Below are positions 34,106 through 44,596 of a stretch of DNA of 64,000 nt, piece after piece; position 1 is the first letter of the stretch; every line of letters begins with the position of its first letter. The notes under the pieces are model-generated. The model was given only the letters and a program-made list of their open reading frames with translations. It did not search any database and was not told the DNA's origin. Both the position numbers and the translations under genes were made by a program. The DNA is from Zopfochytrium polystomum (taxonomy: Eukaryota; Chytridiomycota; Chytridiomycetes; Chytridiales; Chytridiaceae): contig JAIVFJ010000015.1 in the NCBI GenBank assembly GCA_025765615.1, positions 434,001 through 498,000 of the forward strand, given 5' to 3'.

Positions 34106-36060
34106 ATGGAGATAGAGCGCCGCCGCCCGACCGCCGTCTTGGCGCACCACGCCATCCTCGTTGTGCTAGCCGCCGCCTACGTCATGGCAACCTTCGCTAC
34201 TGCATCCGCACTGCCCTTCCTGACTCGCAGTGGTAGCTCCGTCCTCGACGAGCACGGCAAGCAGTTCCGTTTCACCTCTTTCAATGTTCCCAACTTGCAC
34301 TACCTTGAAGGTGAGACTTCCAGCTTTTTCTGGACAGAATCGGTAACCGACAACCCAAAAATGAATTATGTATAAAAAAAAACCGTAGACCGGGGTTGGC
34401 CAAGAAAACATCCGACTCCTTTCGAGCAACACGACGCCTTGAGATCCATTGCGCAGGTATCAAGAACCCACCAGAAAAACGAGCCACCACTTTTGTTTTT
34501 CAGCTAAGCAATCCATTGCCACCCCTCAAAAGATTGGCGGCCGGGTCACCAGGACCTACGTCATCTCTGTCGCGACAAAGGACGACAACGGCTCGTACGT
34601 TCATGTCGCTGCTGGCACAAACGGAAATCCGCCCCTCAACTCGGCTCCGCTGGGGTGGAAGCCGATCCCACAAGTGACCCCAAGCTCTGTGCAGCTATAC
34701 GCCAACGAAGAGCTCTTTGTGGCTTTAGACCAAGCATTTGCGATTGCTGGGGAGCTGGGAGTTCGTCTCATTCTGCCTTTCATTGGTAAATGTGTTTGTC
34801 ACCAATCCGGTGATTGTCTTTTTACAGAGTTCACTACTTCTCCCCTCTAGATCGCTGGCAGTGGTGGGGCGGTGTCAAGGAGTTTGCGAGCCTTTATGGC
34901 GGTTCGTTCGACGACTTTTTCCGCAATCAAGAAATTATCGACGGGTACCTGTCGGTTGTGCGCTACATCTTGAACAGGAGGAATACTGTGACCGGCATTC
35001 AGTACAAAGACGATGGTAAGGCATGGTGGAGTGAGCAAACGACCGACTGCTGACTTGGGTCAATGCAATAATATAGGTGCCGTGTTTGCGTGGGAGACAG
35101 GAAATGAGCTTACCACCTCTGACTTCAAGCCTGTGCCTGGTGCGTACCACCAGATTGGGAAATTTGATTCGTGAGCTTGCTGATTTTCGACCGACTGTAG
35201 GGAACTGGACAACCGCAGTTGCAAAGTTTGTCAAGGAGATCGACCAAAACCACCTCTTACTTGACGGGCAGTACGGGCTCTACGGCTGGGATCCTATCTC
35301 TGTCGATTCTCCCCTCGTTGACATATTTTCCAACCACTACTACGACAACGGGCAGTCATACGCAGGCCGTGCAATCAACGACACTGCGTACTTCAGCTCT
35401 AAAGGCAAAGCATTCATCATTGGAGAGTTCGGATTGGCTTCCTTCGACAAGCTCAGCGGTTTGGTTTCCACGTTCGAGACTCTGCAGAACGCAACCGGTT
35501 GCATGATTTGGAGCTTGCGGTACCACGCACGCGATGGCGGTTTCTGTGAGTGTTCACTTTCTCCGCCACTGTCATTACTCCAACTGATCTTGTGACTGGC
35601 ACGATACATCCTAGACACACACTCAGAGGGTGCCCCTTTCTCGTCGTACCACTGGCCTGGCTTCCCCACAACCGCTGATGGCACCTTTCCGCCTGACGAG
35701 CAAAAGATCGTCAACATGATGCACGAGAGCGCCCAGAAGCTATCACCCCGCACGCCGTACATGGAAGAGCGACCAGTTCCGGCGCCGTATCTCACCCTCA
35801 ACATTACATCCAACGCCTATGTCGAGCTGCGGTGGACAGGGTCGACGGGGGCGGCAAGCTACGTCGTTGAGCGGACGGACAGCTCTTCTTACGGCCGTTG
35901 GTCCGTGCTGAATAGCACCATTTTGGACAACAAGGGGTATGGAGCTGCCCTGTACGTGGACTCGGTGAATGTTACGGGGAAAGAGCTGCTGTACCGAGTC
36001 ACTGGTGTGAACAAGCACGGTGACAGTGGCCCATCCAATGTGGCGAAGCTGACTCTTTGA
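34106..36060 (+). CDS. Secreted glycoside hydrolase family 5 enzyme, endo-beta-mannanase-like, with C-terminal Fn3-like domain
   Basis: Seven exons give 514 residues: 34106-34310, 34389-34456, 34533-34785, 34851-35015, 35077-35139, 35201-35545, 35615-36060. A hydrophobic signal segment (residues 12-35) predicts secretion. The GH5 barrel begins with FRFTSFNVPNLHYLE and PTPFEQHDALRSIAQ, where a small second exon restores the expected motif. The acid/base Glu lies in FAWETGNELTT and the nucleophile Glu in FIIGEFGLAS. GGRVTRTYVISV and DRWQWWGG are typical of fungal GH5 subfamily 7-like mannanases and related exo-acting enzymes. About 90 C-terminal residues (ELRWTGSTGAASYVVER to YRVTGVNKHGDSGPSN) form a fibronectin type III-like module. 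The substrate, probably a plant or fungal beta-mannan, is inferred. Confidence 0.9.
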
Positions 36061-36605
36061 CGTGCGCTGACGTCGAGCTTCACGTTGTTGGACGTGACAA
36101 TTTTTTGACTTGTGACAATTCAGATGAAGCAACAGACACTCCTTTCGGTTTGACAATTTGTGCTCGTAAACCTCAAGGTCGTTGTCGCAGCCAATTGTTA
36201 AGAGAGACGGCAACTTCACCAAGTAAATTTTCGTGCTACAAACTGGCAAAAAGAAGAGTAGAATAGAATTTAATGCTCAGCGAGCGGTTTGAAGGGAGGG
36301 ATGTGCAATTTGGGCTCATATGATCCAATGGTATCAAGGACGTAAACGGACAATCTCGCGAAGCCATCCAACGCTTCGGGCCTTGTGGCCTTGTGCGCAG
36401 TCGCACGCCCATTCCCAAGAGACACAATGGGCGTAATCATTCTCGAGTCCACGGTGGCGAAGTTGCAGCAAGATCATTTGGAACTCCGCCACTGGTTGTC
36501 TGCCGGATCACTCGCACTCGGATCCACAGGTGGTGAGACACACCCACAACCAGCTGCATAAACTTCACACCGAAACCGCTTTCCCCCTCTCCAGGACGAG
36601 AAGGG
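36061..36605. other. Intergenic region
   Basis: No supported gene lies here. A 60-codon minus-strand frame at 36270-36452 has coding-like composition but no recognisable partner exon (see rejected items). Confidence 0.35.
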
Positions 36606-38099
36606 ATGGTATTCATCGACTCGCTGATTTTTGGCGCTGCAGTTTCCATGGCCGTCGCGGCCGCCGAGGCCGCCGTCGCAAAGCTCCTTTCGCTATTCTA
36701 CCTTCGCGCCGGCCAGCCCGGCACCGCGGTCGCCATCCGACTCGGTTTCTCCGGTCGCTCCCCTTCGACCAGCCTCATCCCCCCCGCGCGGGTCATTGGG
36801 CCGCTGCTCCTTGCCGCCTTGGCATATGTCTTTCTCAGCGCCGTGAGAGTAGTGGACACCCAAATCACCTCAGCCGTGCCTCGCGTGACGACTTGGACTA
36901 CCAGCGGCATGACACTCAACAGGACCATCGACCTAGAGCTTGTGACCCGACTCTCCTCAAACATGACTATTACGCCCCAAATGGCTGCAGCAATGTACCC
37001 GGGGCTCGCACCGCCATTCGACGGAGGAGGATACGAGTGGTTCGCTATGGTTTCAAAGCAGCAACCGGTTGACTTGAAACCGTTGGAACCTCTTACTTTC
37101 GCGACCCCATCTCAGTACGCAAAAGAGACGACCGTCCGCGACATGTCGAACACCATTGCAAAGAAGCGTGACGAGGTGATCGTCGTCGGTTACGGCAACG
37201 AGGAAACAGGTGGTGGCTTGAGCAGAAAAAACACTCGGCATGTGTGGATCCCCCGCGATGCTTCCACCGGCACGCGGACGTACGCAGTCCTCAACTTTGC
37301 CGCCGTCTCCAGCAACACTCAGGCCTATAATGTGTCGACCGTGATCTCTCGGACGACCTTCAATTTGCAGCCTCAGCCCGACAACGCGACCGACGTGTCT
37401 GACAGCCTCTGTTTGTGGAAAGCTCAGGGCAACATGTATTCGCGTCTCGTCGCCATCGTCACCCCGTCGGCCAGCGATGTGCGTGTCATTTCAGCTTACG
37501 ACTACGTCGATCCAGCCATTGCTCTTTTGTTTTCCTCCTTCTGTGGCTCAGCTGGAAGTGTCGCCAATGTCACCACCCTCGGTGATGCAATGACATTTAT
37601 GAAGTGCTTGAAAGGTTTAAGTTGCAACATAAAAACCACGCCGATCACGTTCTCCGCGAAAACCAGTGAATACTTCGTCAACGATCCATTACTGATAAGC
37701 GGCGCGACTGCTGGAGATATACTTGTTGATATGGACAAATTGCTGCTTGGCCCTGGTCCTGGCGATGTGGACTACATCGAGTATAACGGCAAGCTGGTCA
37801 AAATCGAACTCTCTTTGATCATCGCTCTGGCATCTGTCGCGGCAGCTAGCTTATTGGTCATCATTTGGCCTTGCCTTCGAAGTGAAAACTTGGCCTTTGG
37901 AGGAATGGGCGACCCGACCGAACCGTCGGAGACCCACCGCGGGTGGTCGTGGGATTTACTGGCGCATCAGCATCTGCGCAAAAATGGGCATAAGTACCAA
38001 GAGCCAGCAGAGAGCGGCTCTGTGGGAGATTCTGTTCCTTATATCGTGGCGAGTAAGACTGAAGGCCGTAAAAACCACGGCACTTTCAGTAACTACTGA
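36606..38099 (+). CDS. Orphan membrane-anchored protein with large extracytoplasmic region
   Basis: This is a single-exon gene of 497 residues from the ATG at 36606. It has a hydrophobic N-terminal region with a second hydrophobic segment (about residues 59-82) and a clear membrane segment near residues 400-424 (IIALASVAAASLLVIIWPCL). The region between carries several N-glycosylation sequons and conserved-looking Cys (SFCGSAG, KCLKGLSCN), and the tail after the last span is short and hydrophilic, suggesting a cell-surface or vacuolar protein. I recognise no family. A decayed second copy lies at 43190-44236, so it belongs to a small local gene family. Confidence 0.75.
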   Translation: MVFIDSLIFGAAVSMAVAAAEAAVAKLLSLFYLRAGQPGTAVAIRLGFSGRSPSTSLIPPARVIGPLLLAALAYVFLSAVRVVDTQITSAVPRVTTWTTSGMTLNRTIDLELVTRLSSNMTITPQMAAAMYPGLAPPFDGGGYEWFAMVSKQQPVDLKPLEPLTFATPSQYAKETTVRDMSNTIAKKRDEVIVVGYGNEETGGGLSRKNTRHVWIPRDASTGTRTYAVLNFAAVSSNTQAYNVSTVISRTTFNLQPQPDNATDVSDSLCLWKAQGNMYSRLVAIVTPSASDVRVISAYDYVDPAIALLFSSFCGSAGSVANVTTLGDAMTFMKCLKGLSCNIKTTPITFSAKTSEYFVNDPLLISGATAGDILVDMDKLLLGPGPGDVDYIEYNGKLVKIELSLIIALASVAAASLLVIIWPCLRSENLAFGGMGDPTEPSETHRGWSWDLLAHQHLRKNGHKYQEPAESGSVGDSVPYIVASKTEGRKNHGTFSNY

Positions 38100-38345
38100 G
38101 GTAATGAGCTTTCCCCCCCCCCCTACGCACTGTGGCAAAATACACCCGAGACAGCGCCACGTAAGTATTCTGGCGGATTGATTGCAAGAATGCGAAGGGC
38201 CATAGGAGGTTGAGAAGAGTAGGAGAAAACGGTAGAGGTGCGAACGGAGAGGGAGGAATAACGAAAATTCACAAAGGGCGGGTATGCCCAATTCGCCCTG
38301 GTCAACATAGAGTTCCAGAATGCGTGGAGTTTAAAGGATTTTGCA

Positions 38346-39848
38346 TTAAGCCTGAACACCAACAATACTCTTGACTCTGTATCTTCTGAGCCACCTCAGG
38401 ATTTCGATGCATCGCACCAAAAGGATGAGCATTCCAAAGCTCCAAACACCCGTTATCAAAGATGCCAGCGGTGCTTCCACTGTGGCACCACCTGGCACTT
38501 CCAATACCAGCATGAGGGCGAGCTTGGGTTTCGGTGTCGGCAGTGGCCGCGCATGACGATGTTTGTAATGGGTTGCCTCCTGGTCACGGGACGAATACGA
38601 ATCTCCGGCCCTCTCCCAAGGAGGCGTCCAGACAGCCGCATCAACAGTCTTCAGCCATGCAATTCCAGGCGATCGGTGGTTTGTGTGGCGCGCGCTTTCT
38701 GCGAGTAAAGCGGCGTCCTCGGCGTCCGCCTGGCTCCACCCGTACATCTGATGATCAAACTTGTTGTGGGATACGTGGCGAGAGTGGCGAGCGTATGCAA
38801 TCTCCGAAGCGTACACGCCGGCGCGAGCCAGAGCGTAGAGGAAGGTGATGAGCAGCATGATACCGAAGGAAGAGTAAAGAGAACTCCTCGCCGCAGGCGA
38901 ATTCTTGAGGACATGCGATGTTGGTACTGGAAGATAGGTCACGCTGTACAGATCTGTACAGCGGGTGCACCTCAGCGTAGAGTGACCCGGTGAATCGCTG
39001 TCTTGAGGAGATGGTACTGGCAAAGCATTCGCGGACGGCCGACGAAACGCTCGACGCGGGCGATAGCCTAAACAGAGCACCCGAAGCAATGTGCTTGAGG
39101 CGGATGCAACAGCCCATGGCGAGATCACCCCGGCGACGCGGGTTCCCACTGCACCAGACGGCGGTGGGTGGTAGGGCACTGCGGTTGGTGATTGCTCGTG
39201 TTCCTCAAATTCGATCTCCGTGCTTTTCGATTCTCGTCCGTCCTCCAATGCTTGGTGGCTTGACCGCACCTCACGACTCCACTTCCTTCGAAGGGCGCCA
39301 ATGTCAAGATTTTGGACCATTTCTGGAGGGAGGTCGATGCGATGATGCGGTGGTATGTCGAAGAGCCGCAGGGGTCTGCACCAGGAGCCGGTAGTAAGAA
39401 CGGACTGAGCAATATGGGCTGCTGCGCGGAGCCGCCCGTCCTCCTCGTCCCAGCCCGCAGGGAGTGGCTCCATTGGATGGACAGCAAAAGGGTTAAGGAC
39501 ATTGACTGGGGATGAAAGCGAGTTGATGTATGCGTCAATGCAGTTTTGGTGGACACACTTCAAGTCCGGGTCCTTGCAGCCTGTGCACGCCCGGATAAGC
39601 GGGTTGGATAAACTGTCCGTCTCCTCCCAACAGCACCAGCACCGCCCTCTGACCGAATCGCATTGAGCCGCCGACGACGTTTCCAGCTCGACAGAGTGGG
39701 CGGGGCCAAGGGCCACGGAGGTGCTGGCCATTGTGGGAAGCGGGTGGCGCGATTCGTCAGACGAAGGTAGCCAGTCCGCGTTGGTGCTGCTGCTGCTGCT
39801 ACCGCTACCATTACTGCAACTGGTACTGCTACTGCTTGAGGTCATCAT
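38346..39848 (-). CDS. MARCH-type RING-CH (RINGv) membrane protein, probable E3 ubiquitin ligase
   Basis: A single exon encodes 500 residues from tandem ATGs at 39848/39845; the same frame continues upstream through a TGTC repeat leader and is taken as untranslated. The RING-variant cysteines are RCWCCWEE, RACTGCKDPDLKCVHQNC and, after an insertion of about 170 residues, LRCTRCTDLYSV, giving the C4HC3 order of RING-CH domains with an unusually long loop before the last Cys pair. Two hydrophobic segments follow (SSFGIMLLITFLYALARAGV; LITGVWSFGMLILLVRCIEIL). MARCH proteins ubiquitinate membrane proteins in the ER and endosomes; that role is inferred. Confidence 0.78.
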   Translation of the reverse strand: MMTSSSSSTSCSNGSGSSSSSTNADWLPSSDESRHPLPTMASTSVALGPAHSVELETSSAAQCDSVRGRCWCCWEETDSLSNPLIRACTGCKDPDLKCVHQNCIDAYINSLSSPVNVLNPFAVHPMEPLPAGWDEEDGRLRAAAHIAQSVLTTGSWCRPLRLFDIPPHHRIDLPPEMVQNLDIGALRRKWSREVRSSHQALEDGRESKSTEIEFEEHEQSPTAVPYHPPPSGAVGTRVAGVISPWAVASASSTLLRVLCLGYRPRRAFRRPSANALPVPSPQDSDSPGHSTLRCTRCTDLYSVTYLPVPTSHVLKNSPAARSSLYSSFGIMLLITFLYALARAGVYASEIAYARHSRHVSHNKFDHQMYGWSQADAEDAALLAESARHTNHRSPGIAWLKTVDAAVWTPPWERAGDSYSSRDQEATHYKHRHARPLPTPKPKLALMLVLEVPGGATVEAPLASLITGVWSFGMLILLVRCIEILRWLRRYRVKSIVGVQA

Positions 39849-40128
39849 TGCGGGGATTGTCGCGCCAGCGTGGTGGTGGTTTTTGGGTGGTTGGTTAGTT
39901 GGTGGCGGGGGTGAACGGGGGTGGGTGGCTGCTGCTTGCTGAAAGAGAAACGCGTCCCGCGCCGCCGTATGAGGTGCTTGACTGGTCTTCCCTTTTTTTT
40001 TTGGCCCCTTTCTCTCTGTTTTTTTTTTTTTCTTTTTTTCTGCTTGCTGTGCCGTGCCGTCTTGTCTTGACGGATGCATGGAAGAGAGAGGCGGAAGGTG
40101 AGAGGGAGAGTGAGCATTTTCCGGCACG

Positions 40129-40135
<7 letters not shown>

Positions 40136-40164
<29 letters not shown>
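40136..40164 (+). repeat. (GACA)n tetranucleotide repeat
   Basis: Seven GACA units lie in the presumed 5' leader of the RING-CH gene, which is transcribed on the other strand. Confidence 0.9.
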
Positions 40165-40490
40165 TTCGTTTCCAAACAAGAACATCGAAAGTAGGCATTT
40201 TTGCGACGGGACAAACGAGATCGTTTGGGTCCGTCAAGTCACGCGGCCCATCCAGCACGTGAGCAGTCCAAGAATGGGGTTCAATGAGAGCATCCCTTGA
40301 ACTTGCGAATTTGGGTGATTCGCGAAGCGAAATTTCGCTTTCGTGAAGCTCAGTTTTGCGTTTGATTTTGAACTGTGGCAAGCACCCCATGTTTGCTTAG
40401 AGTGGATTTCAGCAAAGTAACATGGCCCTCCCAGAACAGCCATTCAACAATCCGCTCCTCTCAAAAAGAGCCTTTCACCCTCCCTGAGGT

Positions 40491-42805
40491 TTAGCGGGGG
40501 GTCGGCCCGATAATCTCTTCATCGTCGTCCTCGCCGCCCAAATTGACCTGAATGGTTCGTGCCTTCCAACCGTACGGCGAGCTTTTTTCGTTTCTTGCAC
40601 CACTCCCGCCGGTGGGGGATTTGGTTTGGCCTGTAAAACGCCGCATGGTGGATTGAACGAGGAGGGAGGAGGAGCCCTTGGAAGCCTGTGGCGGCGAAGC
40701 CGGCACCACCTCTTCCTCCACCACCACAGTCCGCGTCCCGGATTCGCGCCCGCTGGAAACGTTGACAACCACCTTTTGCCTTCGGCGCGGGGGCAGCTGT
40801 GCACCGTAATCTCCTTCGTTATCGCTAGCGGCTCTACTGCCTGTAGCTGCTCGGGACCGCGGCGTGTTGCTGCTCCGAGAGCCACCACTCGTTGGATCAA
40901 TGGGATACTGCCGTTTCAGTCCAGGCGAAGGGTGCGCACCTCGTCGCAAATAAGGGTCCTCTTGAGCTTCATCGTCTGCGGGATCGAACAGCGGTGAAGT
41001 GATGCGGACTTTTTGAAAATTGGAGCGCAGTCAAACACGAGTTGTAAAAGACATGATACGAACCCCGTTCACACTCCGTTGGTACCTCGTCAACATCCAT
41101 TGAGTCACAGGCCATTAGTTTGTGCTTAAATGCACCAAAGCCATCGTTTTGTCGTTGGTCGTGGCTTGGCAAGATCCCAGTGGAAGGTGCACGCGCGCGG
41201 TCTGGGCGATGTTGTCCTGCCGGCAGGTCATCCTCCTCCACCACTTTTGGAACTGAAGAGGCTGGCCTGGGCAAGGTAATCTGGCCATAGGACCTGGACG
41301 AAGTGTATGTTTGCTGATCGGTCCTCTGGAATAGTTGATGTCCCGGTGTCGACATGCGCGGGAGAGATGCATGCAAAGAACGGTTGAATGCGCTTCCGGC
41401 AGGACCCACATCAGGTGATAAATTGTAAAGCCCAAGTCTGTGTGAGCCAGGATGATCTGGCTGGTAATGAGGCGAGTCCCGCAGAGTTTGGTGCTTGGAG
41501 GGATCGGCGGGCGAGGGGGATGAAGCGAACACGGATATTCCAGGCCGATACGTGGGCTTTGCAGCAGGTGTGCGTTGCCCTTCTGACTGCGGGTATGCTG
41601 GCTCCACTCTCGGTTGATCATCCATCCGGTGGTCTTCCCCGCCATTGGAAACTGTCTGTGAAGGTGCAGGTTGCCTTGTTTCCTCACGGGGTGACAGTGC
41701 GGGCCTGCTTGAAGATTGCGTCAAGGCCGATTCGCTGAATGTTGCCAGAACGAAATCTGCCGTGAAGATATTCATTTGCGATATTGAGAGTGTGAGGGGC
41801 CTGAACAACATTTTAGTCAAAGGGCGAGAGCAGACAAGAACTTACTGCCCAGGACCGTTAAAGTATGCCGCGATTGGTTGCGCCAATGCCTCTGCCAAGT
41901 TCAAAACAGACTTGAAGTCTTTCATGCTGAAAGTGACGTCGGTCACATCGGCAACGTGAAACAAATCGAAATCTTCCGGATCCAGAGTCAACTCAGTCTG
42001 CAGGCTTCGTTTTTCTAGGGATTGAAGGAGTGCTATAGTTTTGAAAACAAGATCCCTCTCCATCTTACCGGCATCTGGAGAATCTTCGGAAAAGCTCTTC
42101 ATTACCACCCAATCCGCACCACACTTAAATGTGACCTCCTCCAGTCTGTTTGAGAAAAAACTGAGCCAGTCATGGACAATTTTTGGTGCAACCGTCCACC
42201 GATTCTGGCACTGCGTTTTCGAGTAGAGGGCTTGTACTGAGTCGCAAGTTTCGAAGTGAAGTTTGTGCGTCTTCTTTATCCCGTACTTGCACAGGAGCTG
42301 AATGACAATTCTTTGTGCGCCAGTTTCGGTCTCCCCTCCAGTGTCCAAGTGTATCCGGCATTTTTCGATGACATCCAGATTGGTCTTTTGTTTGAAAATG
42401 TTTGTCACAGTCTGGGTAGGGGTTTAGATGACAAATATGCCGACTCCAAGGCACCTTCAAGAGGACTTTGTAAGCAATAGGGGAGGCTGAGCTGGTCGAT
42501 GTCGAGTCCAGGGTGCAGTCCTGATCTGCACGGCGAGAAGATTGCGACGCTGTGGTTGAGCCAGCTCCGACTTGTGGTAGCGGGCCAAGGAATGATTCGA
42601 AAAAGTCCGCTGAAACTGTGAACAGTGCAAATGCGGACCTCGATGGGTTCACAGTTGAGAGGGCAAGCTGATTGTGAATCAGGGCTTTATAAGCATGGAT
42701 TACACGCGATCACACACACACACACGAAAAGAACCTTTGTGGAGCGTGGCTCGATGAAAAGCTCGTCGCCGACTTTGTGGAGCGCCTGGAGGAAGCGGTA
42801 GAAGC
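40491..42805 (-). CDS. RAD9: Rad9 subunit of the 9-1-1 DNA-damage checkpoint clamp (first exon not found)
   Basis: Exons on the minus strand are 42735-42805, 42455-42667, 41846-42411, 41064-41800 and 40491-40975, all in phase, for about 690 residues. Rad9 forms the PCNA-like ring with Rad1 and Hus1 that is loaded at damaged DNA and activates ATR/Mec1. Diagnostic stretches are FLQALHKVGDELFIEP, LALSTVNPSRSAFALFTVS, a second-domain KYGIKKTHKLHFETC, VTFSMKDFKSVLNLAEAL, and MNIFTADFVLATFSES at the end of the clamp domain. The remaining 400 residues are a Ser/Pro-rich phosphorylatable tail, longer than in mammals. The exon holding the ATG is probably tiny and must lie between 42806 and about 43000; no choice there satisfied phase. 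One intron is only 43 nt. Confidence 0.88.
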
Positions 42806-43189
42806 CTGGGATAAGGGTGCAAAGTCGGTTTGTTCAGCCGCAAAGGACAAGATCGGCCGCGATCGAATGCACATGATCACGCAGAAACCAAGTTTCGGCC
42901 TCTGCGTTGGTGAGGTGAGGTGAGGCGTGCGTGATCGGGGCGTGGGAAACCGCTTGGTCTCTCACGCCGAGAGTGAGGACAAGGACGTCCGGTAAATGTC
43001 CCCTCAACTACTCAACTGCGCAAGGCCGAGTTTCCCACAACGAAGTCCATTTTCCCAAAAGAGGATTTTTTTTTTCTTCGGTGGCACCCGGCAGCCGCAG
43101 TGAAAGCCGAGGCTGACGGGATCCTTGTCAGAAACCAGCACAAACATAGAAGAAAGCTGGGCGTTTGGTGGACTCATGATTTTCATTTT
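42806..43189. other. Intergenic region upstream of Rad9
   Basis: This stretch should hold the missing first exon and promoter of Rad9 (minus strand). I could not identify either with confidence. Confidence 0.3.
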
Positions 43190-44236
43190 GTGTGGTGTTT
43201 TCGACTTTGGGAGGAGCAGTGTCAATCATCATCGCAACGGCCGAAGATGCGGTCGCAAAGATCATCTCCCTCGTCTACTTGCATACAGGCCTTCCCAGCA
43301 CGGTAATCGCCATCCGCCTCGTTTTCTGGCCCGTTTTCTGGCCGCTCCTCATCCGTAGACTGGCCCCAACCAAATTCATTAGCCTCCCCTGCTCGTGGCC
43401 GGAGTAGTGTATGTTGCGTTGAGAGCTGTACGTATTGTTGACACCAGATCACCTCCGCTGTCCCACGGGTAGAACGACAGTGGACAGGAATGGTCCTGAA
43501 CCGAACGACCGACCTCAAGCTCGTCACTGGCTTTTCCTCCAACGTGGCGTTGACCCTCGAGATGGCAGCACACTACTCCAGACTTCCTCCGCCCTTTAAT
43601 GGTGGAGGGTGCCAACGGTTTGCTATGGTGGTAAAACAGAAGCCGCACAAGACTTAGTTCCAGCAGAGCCACTTCCTCTGCAATCCAACTTGCTATTCGT
43701 AAGAGAAAGGGATGTCTGCGACCAACCAAACATTCGCGCAATATAGCGTGACGAGGTATTATTTTGGCATTCGGTCTCGAACAAGGCGGCTGCGGGATTT
43801 GGATTCCTCGGTGGCGGGCATGAACTGTATACCGGAAATCAAGCCTGTTACTTTCACGGCACGGACCAACGAGTACTTTGTGGATAGTCAATTTGTCATA
43901 AATGGCCCTGCATCTGGAGATATCATTACCCGACAATAACAATCTACTGCAAGGACCTGCACCAGGAGACGTGAATTACGTCAAGTACACAGGCCAGCTC
44001 GTTGAAGTTGACAATCGATAGTCATATTAGCGGCAGTCATGGCCGGTAGCCTCCTGATCCTCGTTTGGCCATGCGGACAAAGCGAACACTTTGTTGTTTT
44101 GGCATGCGACGACCCGAAGTCATCTTTAGGCTGGACGTGGGAACTATCGACGGGACGCCATTTAGCCAAGGTGAAGTGCGCAACGACAGGAACGGGAACC
44201 TTGCGCAAGTGGCATCCCTTCTGACAAAGCATGTGA
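43190..44236 (+). pseudogene. Decayed copy of the orphan membrane protein at 36606-38099
   Basis: Pieces in different frames follow the parent gene in order: AEDAVAKIISLVYLHTGLPS, then VLNRTTDLKLVTGFSSNVAL, PPPFNGGGCQRFAMVVKQ, FTARTNEYFVDSQFVINGP, GPAPGDVNYVKYTGQLVEV and SLLILVWPCGQSE. Frameshifts, an internal loss of about 180 codons and stop codons break the frame. The copy has therefore lost function, yet the matching is clear over almost the whole length. Confidence 0.85.
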
Positions 44237-44596
44237 TGGTGGTTTCCAAGATCAGATTTTATTTTTTTCTGGATTTTTGGCTTTTTGGTTATTTTTTTTG
44301 GGTTTATGCCGTTTTTAGCCCTCAAGAACCGACGACGAAGAAGAAACCAAATCGAAATGAAACGAACGGTGTCGGATTCATCAGGAAGGGACAGCGGAAG
44401 AGGACGTGGGTGGAAGAATGAAGAATTACTGTTTTTGTGTTTGCGTGGTAAAACGAGATTGGAACAAATTGAAGCAGGGGTCGGGCAAGTGGCCAAGAGG
44501 TTGTTGGCCACCGATGAGTATCTCCTCAGAAAAGCTTGCTGTCACGAGGACGGCAGTTGCAGCAGAAGCAGTGTTTTTCTCCGCAGGTGGGGAGGG

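Noticed and set aside
33697..34236. Open frames of alternating Leu-Ser or Arg-Glu across the CT/GA tracts.
   Set aside because: They are translations of microsatellites.
36270..36452. 60-codon minus-strand frame with coding-like composition upstream of the orphan membrane gene.
   Set aside because: No recognisable motif and no in-phase upstream exon; it lies within the probable leader of the plus-strand gene.
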